Part shown: positions 1 to 9,602 of the stretch, piece after piece
Position numbering within the stretch: position 1 is the first letter of the stretch
Layout: each line of letters opens with the position of its first letter
DNA from: Alphaproteobacteria bacterium
GTDB taxonomy: Bacteria; Pseudomonadota; Alphaproteobacteria; MPNO01; UBA830
Direction: 5' to 3'
NCBI GenBank assembly: GCA_022822405.1
Contig: JAJEBT010000169.1
Coordinates: forward strand, 1 to 64,000
DNA length: 64,000 nt
Made by a program: the position numbers and the translations under genes
The notes under the pieces: model-generated
The model's input: the letters and a program-made list of their open reading frames with translations, nothing else
Databases searched by the model: none
Told to the model about the DNA's origin: nothing

Positions 1-48
1 CAGGCCGCGGCCGGCTGACCGGACCACGAGAGGGACCAGGAGGGAACA

Positions 49-2415
49 ATGCCCAAGGATCACGGAATCGGTGCCAGCTCAAAGCGCCGCGAAGATGTCC
101 GCTTCCTCACGGGGACCGGCAACTACACCGACGACATCCACGTTCACGGCCACGCCCACGTGCACTTCCTGAGATCGGAGGTCGCGCACGGGACCCTGAA
201 CTCGGTCGACGTTTCCAGGGCCGAAGCCATGCCCGGCGTCGTCCGGGTCTTCACCGGCGACGACTTCGCCGAGGTCGGCGGCCTGCCCTGCGGCTGGCAG
301 GTGACCGACCGCCACGGCGAACCGATGAAGGAGCCGGGCCATCCGGTGCTTGCCCGGGGCAAGGTGCGCCATGTCGGCGATCCGATCGCCGCTGTGGTGG
401 CGGACACGCCGGCCCAGGCGCGCGACGCCGCCGAGGCGATCGCGGTCGACATCGAGGAACTGCCGGCCGTGATCGACATGAAGGCAGCAGCAGCCGGCGG
501 AGCGCTGGTCCATGACGAGATCGGCACCAACCTCTGCTACGACTGGGGCTTCGTCGAGGAAAACCGCGAGGCGGTCGACGAGGCGATCCGCAACGCCCAT
601 CACGTCACCACCCTGGAACTGGCAAACAACCGCCTGGTTCCCAACGCGATGGAACCGCGCGTCGCGATCGGCGACTACAACGCCGCAACTGACGAATCGA
701 CACTGTACACGACGTCGCAGAATCCCCATGTCATCCGCCTCCTGATGGGCGCCTTCGTTCTCGGCCTGCCGGAACACAAGCTCCGGGTCGTCGCTCCCGA
801 TGTCGGCGGCGGGTTCGGCTCCAAGATCTTTCACTATGCGGAGGAGGCATTCTGCACCTTCGCGGCCCGGACCATCAGGCGGCCGGTGAAGTGGACTGCA
901 AGCCGATCGGAGTCCTTCGTCACCGACGCGCACGGGCGCGACCACGTGACGAAGATCGAGCTCGCGCTCGACGCCGACGGCCGCTTTCTCGCCATCCGCA
1001 CCGACACCCATGCCAATCTCGGCGCGTATCTCTCGACCTTCGCGCCATCGGTGCCGACCTGGCTGCACGGGACGCTGATGGCCGGCAACTATCTGACGCC
1101 GCTGATCTACGTGAACGTCAAGGCGGTCTTCACCAACACGGTGCCGGTCGACGCCTATCGCGGCGCGGGCCGCCCCGAGGCGACCTTCCAGCTCGAGCGG
1201 GTGATCGACAAGGCGGCCCGCGAGATGGGGATCAGCCCGGTCGAGATCCGCCGGCGGAACTTCGTCAAGGCCGACCAGTTCCCCTACGCGACACCGGTCG
1301 CGCTCGAGTACGATACCGGCGACTACCACGCCACGATGGACAAGCTGGTCGAGATCGCCGATCTCGACGGGTTCGAGGCGCGGCTCAAGGAGTCCAGCGC
1401 CCGGGGCAAGCTTCGCGGCCTCGGGGTCAACGCCTATATCGAGGCCTGCGGCATCGCGCCGTCCAATCTCGTCGGCCAACTCGGCGCCCGCGCGGGCCTC
1501 TATGAGAGCGCGACGGTGCGGGTCAACGCGACGGGCTCGGTGACGGTGCTCACCGGCTGCCACTCGCACGGCCAAGGCCACGAGACGACGTTCCCGCAGG
1601 TGATCTCGGAGATGCTCGGGATCGCGGAGGACCAGGTCAACGTCGTCCACGGCGACACGGCGAACACTCCGATGGGCATGGGCACCTACGGATCGCGGTC
1701 GATCGCGGTCGGCGGCGCCGCCATGGTCCGGGCCACGGAGAAGATCATTGCCAAGGCTCGCAAGATTGCCGCTCATCTTCTTGAGGCGGATGAAGCCGAC
1801 ATCGAATTCTCGGACGGCAACTTCACGGTTGCCGGCACCGACCAGTCGGTGGCATGGGGCGATGTCTGCCTGACGGCCTACGTTCCCCACAACTATCCGC
1901 TCGAGGAACTCGAGCCGGGGCTGGAAGAGACCGCATTCTACGACCCCGCCAACTTCACCTTCCCCGCCGGCTGCTACGCCTGCGAGGTCGAGGTCGATCC
2001 GCAGACCGGCAAGGTCGACATCTGCGCGTTCACCGCCACCGACGATTTCGGCAACATCATCAACCCGATGATCGTCGACGGTCAGGTTCACGGCGGAATC
2101 GCCCAGGGGGTCGGCCAAGCGATGCTTGAGAACACGGTCTATGACGACAACGGGCAACTGCTGTCGGGTTCGTTCATGGACTACGCGATGCCGCGGGCCA
2201 GGGATCTGCCGCAACTCGTGGTAGACCATTCCTCCAAGACGCCCTGCAGCCACAACTCGCTCGGCGTCAAGGGATGTGGCGAAGCGGGCGCCATTGGCTC
2301 GCCTCCGGCAGTGGTCAACGCCGTCATCGACGCGCTGGCCCGTGGCGGCCACTCCGTGGACCATATCGACATGCCGGTCAGCCCCGCTCGGGTCTGGGCA
2401 GCCATCGACGGCTAG
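49..2415 (+). CDS. Molybdopterin-binding large subunit, CoxL-like (form II)
   Basis: The 788-residue product is the catalytic large chain of a xanthine dehydrogenase / aerobic CO-dehydrogenase-like molybdenum hydroxylase, a cytoplasmic enzyme that hydroxylates a substrate with water and passes electrons to FAD and FeS subunits. The N-terminal ald_xan_dh domain starts with SSKRREDVRFLTGTGNYTDD. The active-site loop reads AYRGAGR (about residues 369-375), the form II signature, rather than AYxCSFR of true CO dehydrogenase, so CO is unlikely to be the substrate. The C-terminal GVKGCGEAGAIGSP motif carries the catalytic Glu region. Length is normal. AGGAGGGA precedes ATG 49. The FAD subunit follows 52 bp later; the 2Fe-2S subunit is not downstream and may lie just left of the window, where a frame ends with TGA at 16-18. 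The substrate cannot be read from sequence. Confidence 0.92.
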   Translation: MPKDHGIGASSKRREDVRFLTGTGNYTDDIHVHGHAHVHFLRSEVAHGTLNSVDVSRAEAMPGVVRVFTGDDFAEVGGLPCGWQVTDRHGEPMKEPGHPVLARGKVRHVGDPIAAVVADTPAQARDAAEAIAVDIEELPAVIDMKAAAAGGALVHDEIGTNLCYDWGFVEENREAVDEAIRNAHHVTTLELANNRLVPNAMEPRVAIGDYNAATDESTLYTTSQNPHVIRLLMGAFVLGLPEHKLRVVAPDVGGGFGSKIFHYAEEAFCTFAARTIRRPVKWTASRSESFVTDAHGRDHVTKIELALDADGRFLAIRTDTHANLGAYLSTFAPSVPTWLHGTLMAGNYLTPLIYVNVKAVFTNTVPVDAYRGAGRPEATFQLERVIDKAAREMGISPVEIRRRNFVKADQFPYATPVALEYDTGDYHATMDKLVEIADLDGFEARLKESSARGKLRGLGVNAYIEACGIAPSNLVGQLGARAGLYESATVRVNATGSVTVLTGCHSHGQGHETTFPQVISEMLGIAEDQVNVVHGDTANTPMGMGTYGSRSIAVGGAAMVRATEKIIAKARKIAAHLLEADEADIEFSDGNFTVAGTDQSVAWGDVCLTAYVPHNYPLEELEPGLEETAFYDPANFTFPAGCYACEVEVDPQTGKVDICAFTATDDFGNIINPMIVDGQVHGGIAQGVGQAMLENTVYDDNGQLLSGSFMDYAMPRARDLPQLVVDHSSKTPCSHNSLGVKGCGEAGAIGSPPAVVNAVIDALARGGHSVDHIDMPVSPARVWAAIDG

Positions 2416-2467
2416 CACCCGGTACCGCTACCGCGCTGTTCCGGGAGCGGCCATCAAGGAGGTGGAA

Positions 2468-3262
2468 ATGTACGATTTCGAATATGTGCGCCCCAAAACG
2501 CTCGCCGACGCCGTCGCGGCCGTGGCCGACGATGGCGCGCAGCCGATCGGCGGTGGCCAGACCCTGATCCCGACGCTGAAGAGCCGGCTGGCCAGCCCCA
2601 CCCGGCTGGTGTCGCTGTCCGCGATACCGGAACTGCGCGGCGTCTCGACCAGCGCCGACGGCGCCATCCGCATCGGTGGCGCGACAGTCCATGCCGAGGT
2701 AGCCCGTGACACGGCCGCATCGTTTCCTGCCCTAGCCAGCCTCGCCGCAAAAATCGGCGATCCGGCAGTCCGCAACATGGGTACCATCGGCGGCAGCCTC
2801 GCCAACAACGATCCGTCGGCATGCTATCCGGCGGCCGCCCTGGCTAGCAATGCCACGATCAGAACCAACCGTCGCGAGATTTCCGCTGATGACTTCTTTT
2901 GCGGGTTTTTCGAGACGGCTCTCGATTCGGACGAGATCATCACGGAAGTGCTTTTCCCGGTCCCGGATGTGGCTGCCTACCAGAAATTCGAACAACCGGC
3001 TTCGCGTTTTGCGCTTGTGGGCGTGTTCGTCGCCAGATTCGGCGACTCGACACGCGTCGCGGTAACCGGTGCTTCGGAGAACGGCGTCTACCGATGGCGG
3101 GAAGCGGAAGCCGCGCTCGGGGAGTCTTTTTCCGACGCTTCGCTTGCATCGCTCGATGTCGACGCGGGCAGCATGATCAACGACCTGCACGGCCCGCCGC
3201 GCTACCGGGCGCATCTGGTCAAGGTGCTGAGCGGTCGTGCCGTGGCCGCAGCAGGTTCCTGA
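2468..3262 (+). CDS. FAD-binding subunit, CoxM-like
   Basis: The 264-residue medium chain of the same molybdenum hydroxylase as the preceding gene. It binds FAD through the PCMH fold: MYDFEYVRPKTLADAVA at the N-terminus, the pyrophosphate-binding GGGQTLIPTLK (about residues 28-38) and the second FAD motif NMGTIGGSLANNDPS (about 104-118) are intact, and the CO_deh_flav_C domain follows. The start was set at ATG 2468, after a strong AAGGAGGT 7 bp upstream; the longer frame to 2276 lies inside coxL. It is probably co-transcribed with the large subunit. No CoxD/E/F-type maturation genes follow. Confidence 0.9.
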   Translation: MYDFEYVRPKTLADAVAAVADDGAQPIGGGQTLIPTLKSRLASPTRLVSLSAIPELRGVSTSADGAIRIGGATVHAEVARDTAASFPALASLAAKIGDPAVRNMGTIGGSLANNDPSACYPAAALASNATIRTNRREISADDFFCGFFETALDSDEIITEVLFPVPDVAAYQKFEQPASRFALVGVFVARFGDSTRVAVTGASENGVYRWREAEAALGESFSDASLASLDVDAGSMINDLHGPPRYRAHLVKVLSGRAVAAAGS

Positions 3263-3652
3263 GCGCACACACACCCGGTCGCCTGGGGCAGACCGGCCGC
3301 AAGCGCCGCACGGATCCCTTTCGGATTTCTGGCTCCCGCCCTAGTGGCAGGCCATAAATCCGCGCCAGATAATCGAACCCGTGCCACCAACCGGATACCT
3401 GGCCCGAGTGAATTTGCGGCTTTGTCTTCGAACCTACTATCTTCGAATCTGCATGACATTGCGTTAGGCTTAGGTTACTGTCGGTCTTGAGTGTAAAGAT
3501 CCAATGTGAGCAAACTGCCGTGTCGTCCCAATTCGCACATCAGATGGCGAGGCAGGTGATATCTGACCGACGGCCTCCTACCGGTACCGGCAAGGGAGCA
3601 AGACAGCAAACTGCTGCAAAGTGCCGGTCAAGCTGTTCTCCGTAGGTGACTT
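3263..3652. other. 390-bp intergenic region with a direct repeat
   Basis: I see no gene here. TCTTCGAA occurs twice, at 3425-3432 and 3440-3447, with starts 15 bp apart; each copy contains the palindrome TTCGAA. A short tandem TTAGG-C-TTAGG follows near 3464. The region probably holds the promoter of the downstream oxygenase gene, and the repeats could be a regulator site, but no clear -35/-10 pair stands out. Confidence 0.4.
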
Positions 3653-4846
3653 ATGGCTATTCAAAGTCCAGGCGGCCCGGGGGAACTGGTTGTGGAGGGT
3701 CTTCCTTCCGCATATGTCGATGGTTATGCCAGGGCGCGTGCCATCGATCCGGAGGCTGCCGACAATTACGTTCGTCATGCGACTATCGGCGATGCCGCAC
3801 TGGATCCGGTGATGGAAGATGTTTCCTCTCTTCCCCCGGACGAACTTCACGGATTCATCGCAGCGGGCCTCGAACAACACTCTGAAGGCCTGCGTGATGC
3901 GCCGGAGAGCTTGCGCGAGTTTTTCCTGAATCTCGAAGATCCTCCCTGGCTCGACCACGAGTCGTTTCGGCCGGGGGTCAGATCTTTCCATGCGCAGGTG
4001 GATCTGATGCTCGCCGCATTCGTCACGGGGGTTCTGGTGGAGGGCTTCTCGACCCTTATCGCCAAATCCTTCAGAATCACCGGGCGCGTCGCTGCGACGA
4101 CGAGGCGCCTCAAGCAGAACAACCGCCAATTGATGGAAATATTCTATCCGGGCGGGTTGCTTCGCGAAAACGACGGATGGAAGACATCCGTGCGGGTGCG
4201 CATCGTCCACGCCCGGGTAAGGCATCTGCTGGCAAACTCCGACGAATGGGACCACGAGGCCTGGGGCACGCCGGTCAGCGCAGCAAATTTGGGGCTTGCC
4301 ATCTCAGTCTTCTCCAAGCGCCTTCTGGACTACACGATGTTGCTGGGCGGCCGTTTCACTGCGGAGGAACATGCCAGCATCTTGAGTGTCTGGCGCTATG
4401 CCGGTTATCTCATGGGCATTCCGGAAACCCTGCTCTACACCGACGGCGCATCGGCGGACAAGATATACAAGATAGGGTTCATGTGTGAGCCGCGGCCGGA
4501 TGCGGATTCGGTAGCCATGGCGAATGCGCTGATCAGCTCCATTCCGAACGTGGCCAATATCTCCGACCCGGCCGAGAAGGAGAAAGTGCTGGCTCTGGCC
4601 TACAGGCTCTCGCGCGCGGTCCTCGGAAACGAACTCGCCGACATATATCAATATCCCCAGTCATCGAGGATCGGAACGCTGTTCCTGTTCCGGATGAAAC
4701 AGCAGATTCTGCGGTTCTTTAAGGCGGATTCCACGATCAGGGCCGGCAATTTCGATCAGATGCTCCAGATTGCCGCATACGAAGATGCGGGCTTGAGCTA
4801 CAAGCTGCCCAGCCACGCGAAGCAAGCGCTATCGAACCCCTGGTAA
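3653..4846 (+). CDS. Oxygenase MpaB family protein (DUF2236)
   Basis: The 397-residue protein belongs to the DUF2236 / MpaB / latex-clearing-protein family of b-type haem proteins, whose characterised bacterial members cleave or oxidise isoprenoid double bonds. Family features include the block FHAQVDLMLAAFVTGVLVEG (about residues 112-131), the GRVAATTRRL stretch (about 144-153) that matches the Arg/Thr region of Lcp, and VRIVHARVRHLL (about 182-193), where the haem-ligand His of Lcp is expected. No N-terminal signal is obvious, so a cytoplasmic or peripheral location is likely. TAGGTGA precedes ATG 3653. An RND exporter follows 137 bp downstream on the same strand. The family assignment is firm; the substrate is unknown. 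Confidence 0.82.
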   Translation: MAIQSPGGPGELVVEGLPSAYVDGYARARAIDPEAADNYVRHATIGDAALDPVMEDVSSLPPDELHGFIAAGLEQHSEGLRDAPESLREFFLNLEDPPWLDHESFRPGVRSFHAQVDLMLAAFVTGVLVEGFSTLIAKSFRITGRVAATTRRLKQNNRQLMEIFYPGGLLRENDGWKTSVRVRIVHARVRHLLANSDEWDHEAWGTPVSAANLGLAISVFSKRLLDYTMLLGGRFTAEEHASILSVWRYAGYLMGIPETLLYTDGASADKIYKIGFMCEPRPDADSVAMANALISSIPNVANISDPAEKEKVLALAYRLSRAVLGNELADIYQYPQSSRIGTLFLFRMKQQILRFFKADSTIRAGNFDQMLQIAAYEDAGLSYKLPSHAKQALSNPW

Positions 4847-4983
4847 GTGATGCCTACGTCACGGTTTGAGGCTGCGGGTCCGATGAAGGGACGCAGGAAA
4901 GCTGGTTATCCGGCACAGACATGCCTGCGGCAGGCCCTGTCGCAGGCGCCATGTCGTCGAGACATCTGCCAGGAGTCAAGGCC

Positions 4984-7275
4984 ATGACGACGACGCTGCT
5001 CGATCGATATACGTCTCTGATTCTGCGCTATCGATGGCCGGCTCTCCTGTCGGCGACACTGCTGATGCTGGCCTTGGCAGCTGGCGGAGACCTCGTCAAG
5101 GTCGCCAACGACTATCGCATCATGTTCGACGAGGACGACAGGCGGCTCAAGGCATTCGATGCGCTCGAGCAGACCTACACCAAATCCAACGTTGCGGTAA
5201 TCGCCATCGCGCCCGAGAAGGGCTCGGTGTTCACACGTAAAACGCTCGGCGCGATCGAGGACCTCACGGAAGCGGTGTGGAAGACGCCGCATTCGATACG
5301 GGTCGATTCCCTTACCAACTATGCACACAGCCGCGCGGATGGTGATGAATTGATCGTCGAGCCCTTGGTGGACGGTGCCGACGCGCTGAGTGATTCGGAT
5401 CTGGCGCGCATTGAAAAGATTGCGCTTCGCGAGAGCGACATCGTCGGCAGCCTGGTTTCTGCCGATGGGCGCACGGCAGGAGTCGTCGTCAACTTCCTGC
5501 TACCCGAAAACCCCGAATCCGAGGTCATCGAGATTACTGATTACCTCGATGCGCTTTTGGATTCGGCCCGGGCCAGCCACCCGGACATCGCATACCACAT
5601 ATCAGGTTTCGTCGTCATTAACCGCGCGTTCTTGGAGACGACGCAAAACGACATCGAGACATTCCTGCCGATCGCGCTTCTTGTCATCACCATCCTCTCA
5701 GTCGTTTTTCTGCGTTCGGTCCTGGGCGCTGTTGCCGTCATCGCGGTGCTGTTTTTCTCCGTCGCCAGCACGATGGGATTCGCGGGCTGGGCCGGCATAG
5801 TGTTTTCTCCGCCGAACGCCGGCGTACCACTCATTGTGATGACGGTCGCCGTCGCGGATTCCATCCACATAGTGACGAGCGTGCTTCAGGCAATGAGACG
5901 CGGTCTGGACAAGACAACAGCAATCGCCGAATCGATCCGAATCAATGCTTCACCGGTGTTCGTGACTTCTCTCACCACCGCGATCGGCTTCCTCAGCCTG
6001 AACGCGTCCGACGCACCCCCGTTCCATGTCCTGGGAAACTGTGTCGCGTTCGGCGTCCTGTGCGCCCTTGTCTTCTCTCTGTGGCTGCTGCCGGCATTGC
6101 TGGCGATTCTGCCGCTGCGCCCATCCTCGGCCGGGTTCCGGGGAGCCAAGACGCTTGACCGGTTGGCGGATTTCGTCATCGCCCGGCGCAAGATTCTGCT
6201 TTGGGCCTTTCCCGCCATGATCATCGTATTGGTAGCAGGCATCCCGCGTATCGAATTGGGCGACAACCTGACACGATTCTTCGACGAGAGCTACGAGATC
6301 CGGCGCGATTCGGACTTCATCGTCGCCAATCTGACCGGCCTGGACAAGCTCGAGTATTCCCTCGAAGCGGGCCGCGAGGGCGGAATTACCGACCCGGCAT
6401 ACCTGCGAAAGGTCGATGCCTTCGCTGCATGGTTCCGAAAGCAGCCGCAGGTCACCAATGTTCAGGCCTTTTCGGACCTCATGAAGCGGCTGAACAAGAA
6501 CCTGCATGGCGACGACCCGGCCTACTACCGGTTGCCGGACGATCCGGAACTCGCCGCGCAATATCTGTTGCTCTACGAACTGTCCTTGCCATTCGGACGC
6601 GACCTCAACGACCGCATCAATGTGGGCAAGTCCGCATCGCGAATGGTTGTCACGATCAGCGATGTGACATCCAGAGACATCAGGGAAATCAATAACCGGG
6701 CACAGGATTGGCTGCAGGCCAATGCGCCCGATTTTGCTCAGGAAGCATCCGGACTGACTATCATCGTGGCCTATATGACACAGCAGAACATCACGAGCAT
6801 GTTGACCGGCACGATCACCGCCATGGCGCTGATATCGCTCATCCTCATCGGCCTCTTCAGAAGCGTCACGATCGGCGTTCTTAGTCTTGTTCCCAATTTT
6901 GCCCCTGCTCTGATGACCTTCGGGCTGTGGGGATTCCTCGTTGGCCAAGTCGGCATTGCGTCATCGGTGATCATCGCCATTACTTTCGGAATTGTCGTGG
7001 ACGACACTGTTCACTTCCTGAGCAAGTTTCTGAAGGCACGTCGAGAGGGACACGACGCGCCTGAGGCCGTGCGCTACGCCTTTCGTACTGTCGGTCAAGC
7101 GTTGTGCACAACCACGGTGGTCCTGTCGTCCGGCTTTCTGGTGTTCGCTGCCTCGGGATTCGAAGTCAGCTGGGTCCTCGGCGTACTGGTCACAATCACT
7201 GCTGCCTTCGCACTGGCTGCCGACTTCCTGTTCCTGCCGGTGTTGCTCATGGCCTTCGACCGCGCACGAACTTGA
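4984..7275 (+). CDS. RND/MMPL-family transporter
   Basis: The 763-residue inner-membrane protein is a predicted RND-superfamily exporter (COG1033/MMPL type). It has one N-terminal membrane helix (about 19-36), a periplasmic loop, and two sterol-sensing/MMPL helix bundles (about residues 225-395 and 605-760). Charged residues sit in the proton-relay helices, for example VMTVAVADSIHIVTS in the first half and FGIVVDDTVHFLSKF in the second. The length, below 800 residues, suits lipid-exporting MMPL/HpnN-like proteins rather than AcrB pumps. ATG 4984 was preferred over 4921 because AGGAG lies 8 bp before it. No membrane-fusion or outer-membrane partner is nearby. The neighbouring MpaB-type oxygenase suggests export of an oxidised lipid or terpenoid, which is inference. 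Confidence 0.85.
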   Translation: MTTTLLDRYTSLILRYRWPALLSATLLMLALAAGGDLVKVANDYRIMFDEDDRRLKAFDALEQTYTKSNVAVIAIAPEKGSVFTRKTLGAIEDLTEAVWKTPHSIRVDSLTNYAHSRADGDELIVEPLVDGADALSDSDLARIEKIALRESDIVGSLVSADGRTAGVVVNFLLPENPESEVIEITDYLDALLDSARASHPDIAYHISGFVVINRAFLETTQNDIETFLPIALLVITILSVVFLRSVLGAVAVIAVLFFSVASTMGFAGWAGIVFSPPNAGVPLIVMTVAVADSIHIVTSVLQAMRRGLDKTTAIAESIRINASPVFVTSLTTAIGFLSLNASDAPPFHVLGNCVAFGVLCALVFSLWLLPALLAILPLRPSSAGFRGAKTLDRLADFVIARRKILLWAFPAMIIVLVAGIPRIELGDNLTRFFDESYEIRRDSDFIVANLTGLDKLEYSLEAGREGGITDPAYLRKVDAFAAWFRKQPQVTNVQAFSDLMKRLNKNLHGDDPAYYRLPDDPELAAQYLLLYELSLPFGRDLNDRINVGKSASRMVVTISDVTSRDIREINNRAQDWLQANAPDFAQEASGLTIIVAYMTQQNITSMLTGTITAMALISLILIGLFRSVTIGVLSLVPNFAPALMTFGLWGFLVGQVGIASSVIIAITFGIVVDDTVHFLSKFLKARREGHDAPEAVRYAFRTVGQALCTTTVVLSSGFLVFAASGFEVSWVLGVLVTITAAFALAADFLFLPVLLMAFDRART

Positions 7276-7766
7276 TGCCGCACGCACAAGCGCAAAAAGC
7301 TGTTCGGCGACTCGCACGGCATCGTGCCAGCCGGCCGACTGGGAGGCGACCATCCCGGCACGAACGTCCTCACCATTGGCGCGGAAGTGGCTGGATTGAC
7401 GATACCCGAGAGACGGGGTCGATGGAAAACAGTCTGGTCGGAAAGATCGAGTTGTTCGATTGCATTGCCGTTTACGCCGATATCTTCGACAGCATGCCGG
7501 TTGCTGCAACACATGGGTCGCCGCAGAGCACGCTCGGCCATGCTGGCAGCGGGACCTCGGCCGAATGATCCTCGCCAACAGGGATCGATCTCGAAATCCT
7601 GAAATTCCACCTCCGAGCAGCGGAGGGTCTTCACGAATGGCGCAGGTTGGATAGTCGGCAAGATCAACCAGTCGCTGCCGATTTCTGTTTCAGACTGTCC
7701 AAGTCAGGTTTGATGGCACTCGTGGCGTCACCCTGCCCAGGAGCGGTTGCTGCGCGACGCACACGG
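7276..7766. other. 491-bp gap between convergent genes
   Basis: This lies between the RND transporter stop and the stop of the convergent flavoprotein gene. Small open frames on both strands have no recognisable domain and no good ribosome site. A short perfect hairpin, GCACG-GCAT-CGTGC at 7314-7327, lies 39 bp after the transporter stop but has no T-tract. I see nothing else. Confidence 0.4.
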
Positions 7767-9125
7767 TCACGCTTTGCGGAGACGCCGGCCATACATCACG
7801 CGACCGTAGAAATTGAACCACTTCCGCGCCTCCGGATCCTCGAACGGATAGTCCGCCCCAAGTTGTCGCGCGGTGACAAGGCCGGATACGAAACAGGTCT
7901 CTTGCGCGTTGATCAGGGTGTGGGCGCCGCAATGCCAGATCCGTCGCCGGCCCTGGACGAAACGGAACAGGTGGATCAGGAAGGCTATGTGGGATACGTC
8001 GTGCACGATGTGCTGGAACCACTGTCTCATGACGATCTTGCCCTCATCGATCGGACTGATCGGGTTGTACGTCACCAAGCAGGGCTTGTCCGACCGGTTC
8101 GCCCAGGGCTGCTGGTTATGCATGATGTAGGTGATTTCGTAATTGTCCGGCCTGGCACCATATTGCTCGATGTAGTTGCTCCGGGTGGAGAGCGGCCGGG
8201 TCTCGTTGTTCGGCAGGACCGAGGCGTCCGAGTGCACGATCGTGTGATTGTGCAGCTCGCTCTCGTAACGAATCGAGGAGAGCAACCAGCTCTCCAGAAA
8301 GGTCGGCTTGTCGAGGATCATCAGTGTCTGGTTCGCATTGCAGGCGAAGACCACATCGTCGAACGTCTCGGTCTTGCCGTCCTCGTCCTCGACGATGACT
8401 TCGGACCGACGCCGATAGACCTTTCGCACCGGACGACCGAGATGGATCTTGTCTCGAAACCCGGCCGATAGCGCTTCGTAGACGCGTCGCGTACCCCGGT
8501 CCCAAGTCTGCATCGGCGTCGCGGTCTCGATATCGAAGAACTCCAGATAGCGGGCAAACAGTGACGCCGGCATGTCGAACACGTTGGTTGCCATCAGGAA
8601 GTTGACGAACATCGGCTTCAGGATCATGTAGCGGAAATCGCCCGAAAACCTGCCGAGATTGAGAACCGTGCCCATGCTGACATAGTTGTACGGGTTGAGC
8701 GCGTTGAGCAGCCGGGACCGCGACCGGTTGAGGCGACCGAATCGCTTTAACCGTCTCAAGAGCTTCTGGAATTTCTCGATTTCGGGTTGCAGTTGCCGCC
8801 TTATGTCGGAGTCGAAATCGTGCGCGTAGATACCGCCACCATACCTCACACTGTAGCTGAACCTTGTATCGACCACGTCGATACCGTGTTGTCGCATCAA
8901 GAGCAGAACGTGTTGATAGACCGAGGGAATGCATGCCGTGACGGAGATATCGAACGGAATGGCGGTTCCATCGTCCTGCGGCATGTCGGCGGTAACCGCG
9001 TTGCCGCCGATCCGGTCGGCTGCTTCAAAGACGCAAAAATCAAACCTGTCGGGATGCCTGTTCAGCGCCCAGGCCACCCCAAGTCCCGATACCCCCGCGC
9101 CGATAATCGCAATCCGTCTCGACAT
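7767..9125 (-). CDS. FAD-dependent oxidoreductase (COG2907-like)
   Basis: The 452-residue protein is a flavin amine-oxidase-type NAD/FAD-binding protein. The Rossmann motif IAIIGAGVSGLGVAWALN (residues 5-22) and the following FEAADRIGGNA (about 33-43) bind FAD. The body matches the COG2907 group, which in other bacteria often sits beside cyclopropane-fatty-acid synthase-like and DUF1365 genes, so a lipid substrate is plausible. The C-terminal block around HCGAHTLINAQE is typical. ATG 9125 follows GGGAAG with about 7 bp spacing. It is convergent with the MpaB oxygenase / RND pair, so it is not in their operon, but its presumed lipid chemistry fits them. The actual reaction is unknown. Confidence 0.82.
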   Translation of the reverse strand: MSRRIAIIGAGVSGLGVAWALNRHPDRFDFCVFEAADRIGGNAVTADMPQDDGTAIPFDISVTACIPSVYQHVLLLMRQHGIDVVDTRFSYSVRYGGGIYAHDFDSDIRRQLQPEIEKFQKLLRRLKRFGRLNRSRSRLLNALNPYNYVSMGTVLNLGRFSGDFRYMILKPMFVNFLMATNVFDMPASLFARYLEFFDIETATPMQTWDRGTRRVYEALSAGFRDKIHLGRPVRKVYRRRSEVIVEDEDGKTETFDDVVFACNANQTLMILDKPTFLESWLLSSIRYESELHNHTIVHSDASVLPNNETRPLSTRSNYIEQYGARPDNYEITYIMHNQQPWANRSDKPCLVTYNPISPIDEGKIVMRQWFQHIVHDVSHIAFLIHLFRFVQGRRRIWHCGAHTLINAQETCFVSGLVTARQLGADYPFEDPEARKWFNFYGRVMYGRRLRKA

Positions 9126-9602
9126 CGCTCACTTCCCGCTCAGTCTGGTATCACCTTGCTGCTGGCCTGAAGGCGCTGCAGGCGACGGAGGCGCGCTCGG
9201 AAGCGACTGTCCCGCCGCTTGACTGCGATTTCGCAGGCATACGAAAGATCGGCAAGCATCTCTGGGACTCTCGTTTTCGACGAACCGACGCTGGGCATTG
9301 TTCCGCCCCTTCTCCGGACTCCCCACCCTTGCGCTTCCAGCCCTCGCCTTAAGGCCGTTCTTTGACCGTCGGCACTTCATCAGCGGTTCGGTTGTGTTCA
9401 ACTCCGGGATCTCCACCTGACAGGATCAGACCCTGCCATTCCCGACCCGCTCACCACCATGCATCTTGAACACGACAAGACCGGGGTGGTTCGGAGCCTC
9501 GGCCTGCATGGCGGCCCAGGGGAACCTACCCATCTCTCAAGCCGAAGCGCCTCGGCGACTGTCTGTTCCAAGCCGCCTCCCACCCTCTTGGCGCATGGCT
9601 GC
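9126..9602. other. 477-bp intergenic region
   Basis: Both flanking genes are on the minus strand. A 95-codon GTG-start frame at 9129-9416 (minus) stops 3 bp before the flavoprotein start. It is rich in Arg, Ser and Pro, matches no family I know, and is probably not a gene. The region presumably carries the flavoprotein promoter and the 3' end of the upstream transcript, but I see no clear terminator. Confidence 0.35.

Noticed and set aside
79-2418. 779-codon open frame on the minus strand opposite coxL
   Set aside because: High-GC antisense shadow; composition is Arg/Asp/Val-rich with no domain, and the plus strand encodes a complete CoxL.
9129-9416. 95-codon GTG-start frame just upstream of the flavoprotein gene
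   Set aside because: No homology recognised, Arg/Ser/Pro-rich and no convincing ribosome site; left in the intergenic note.
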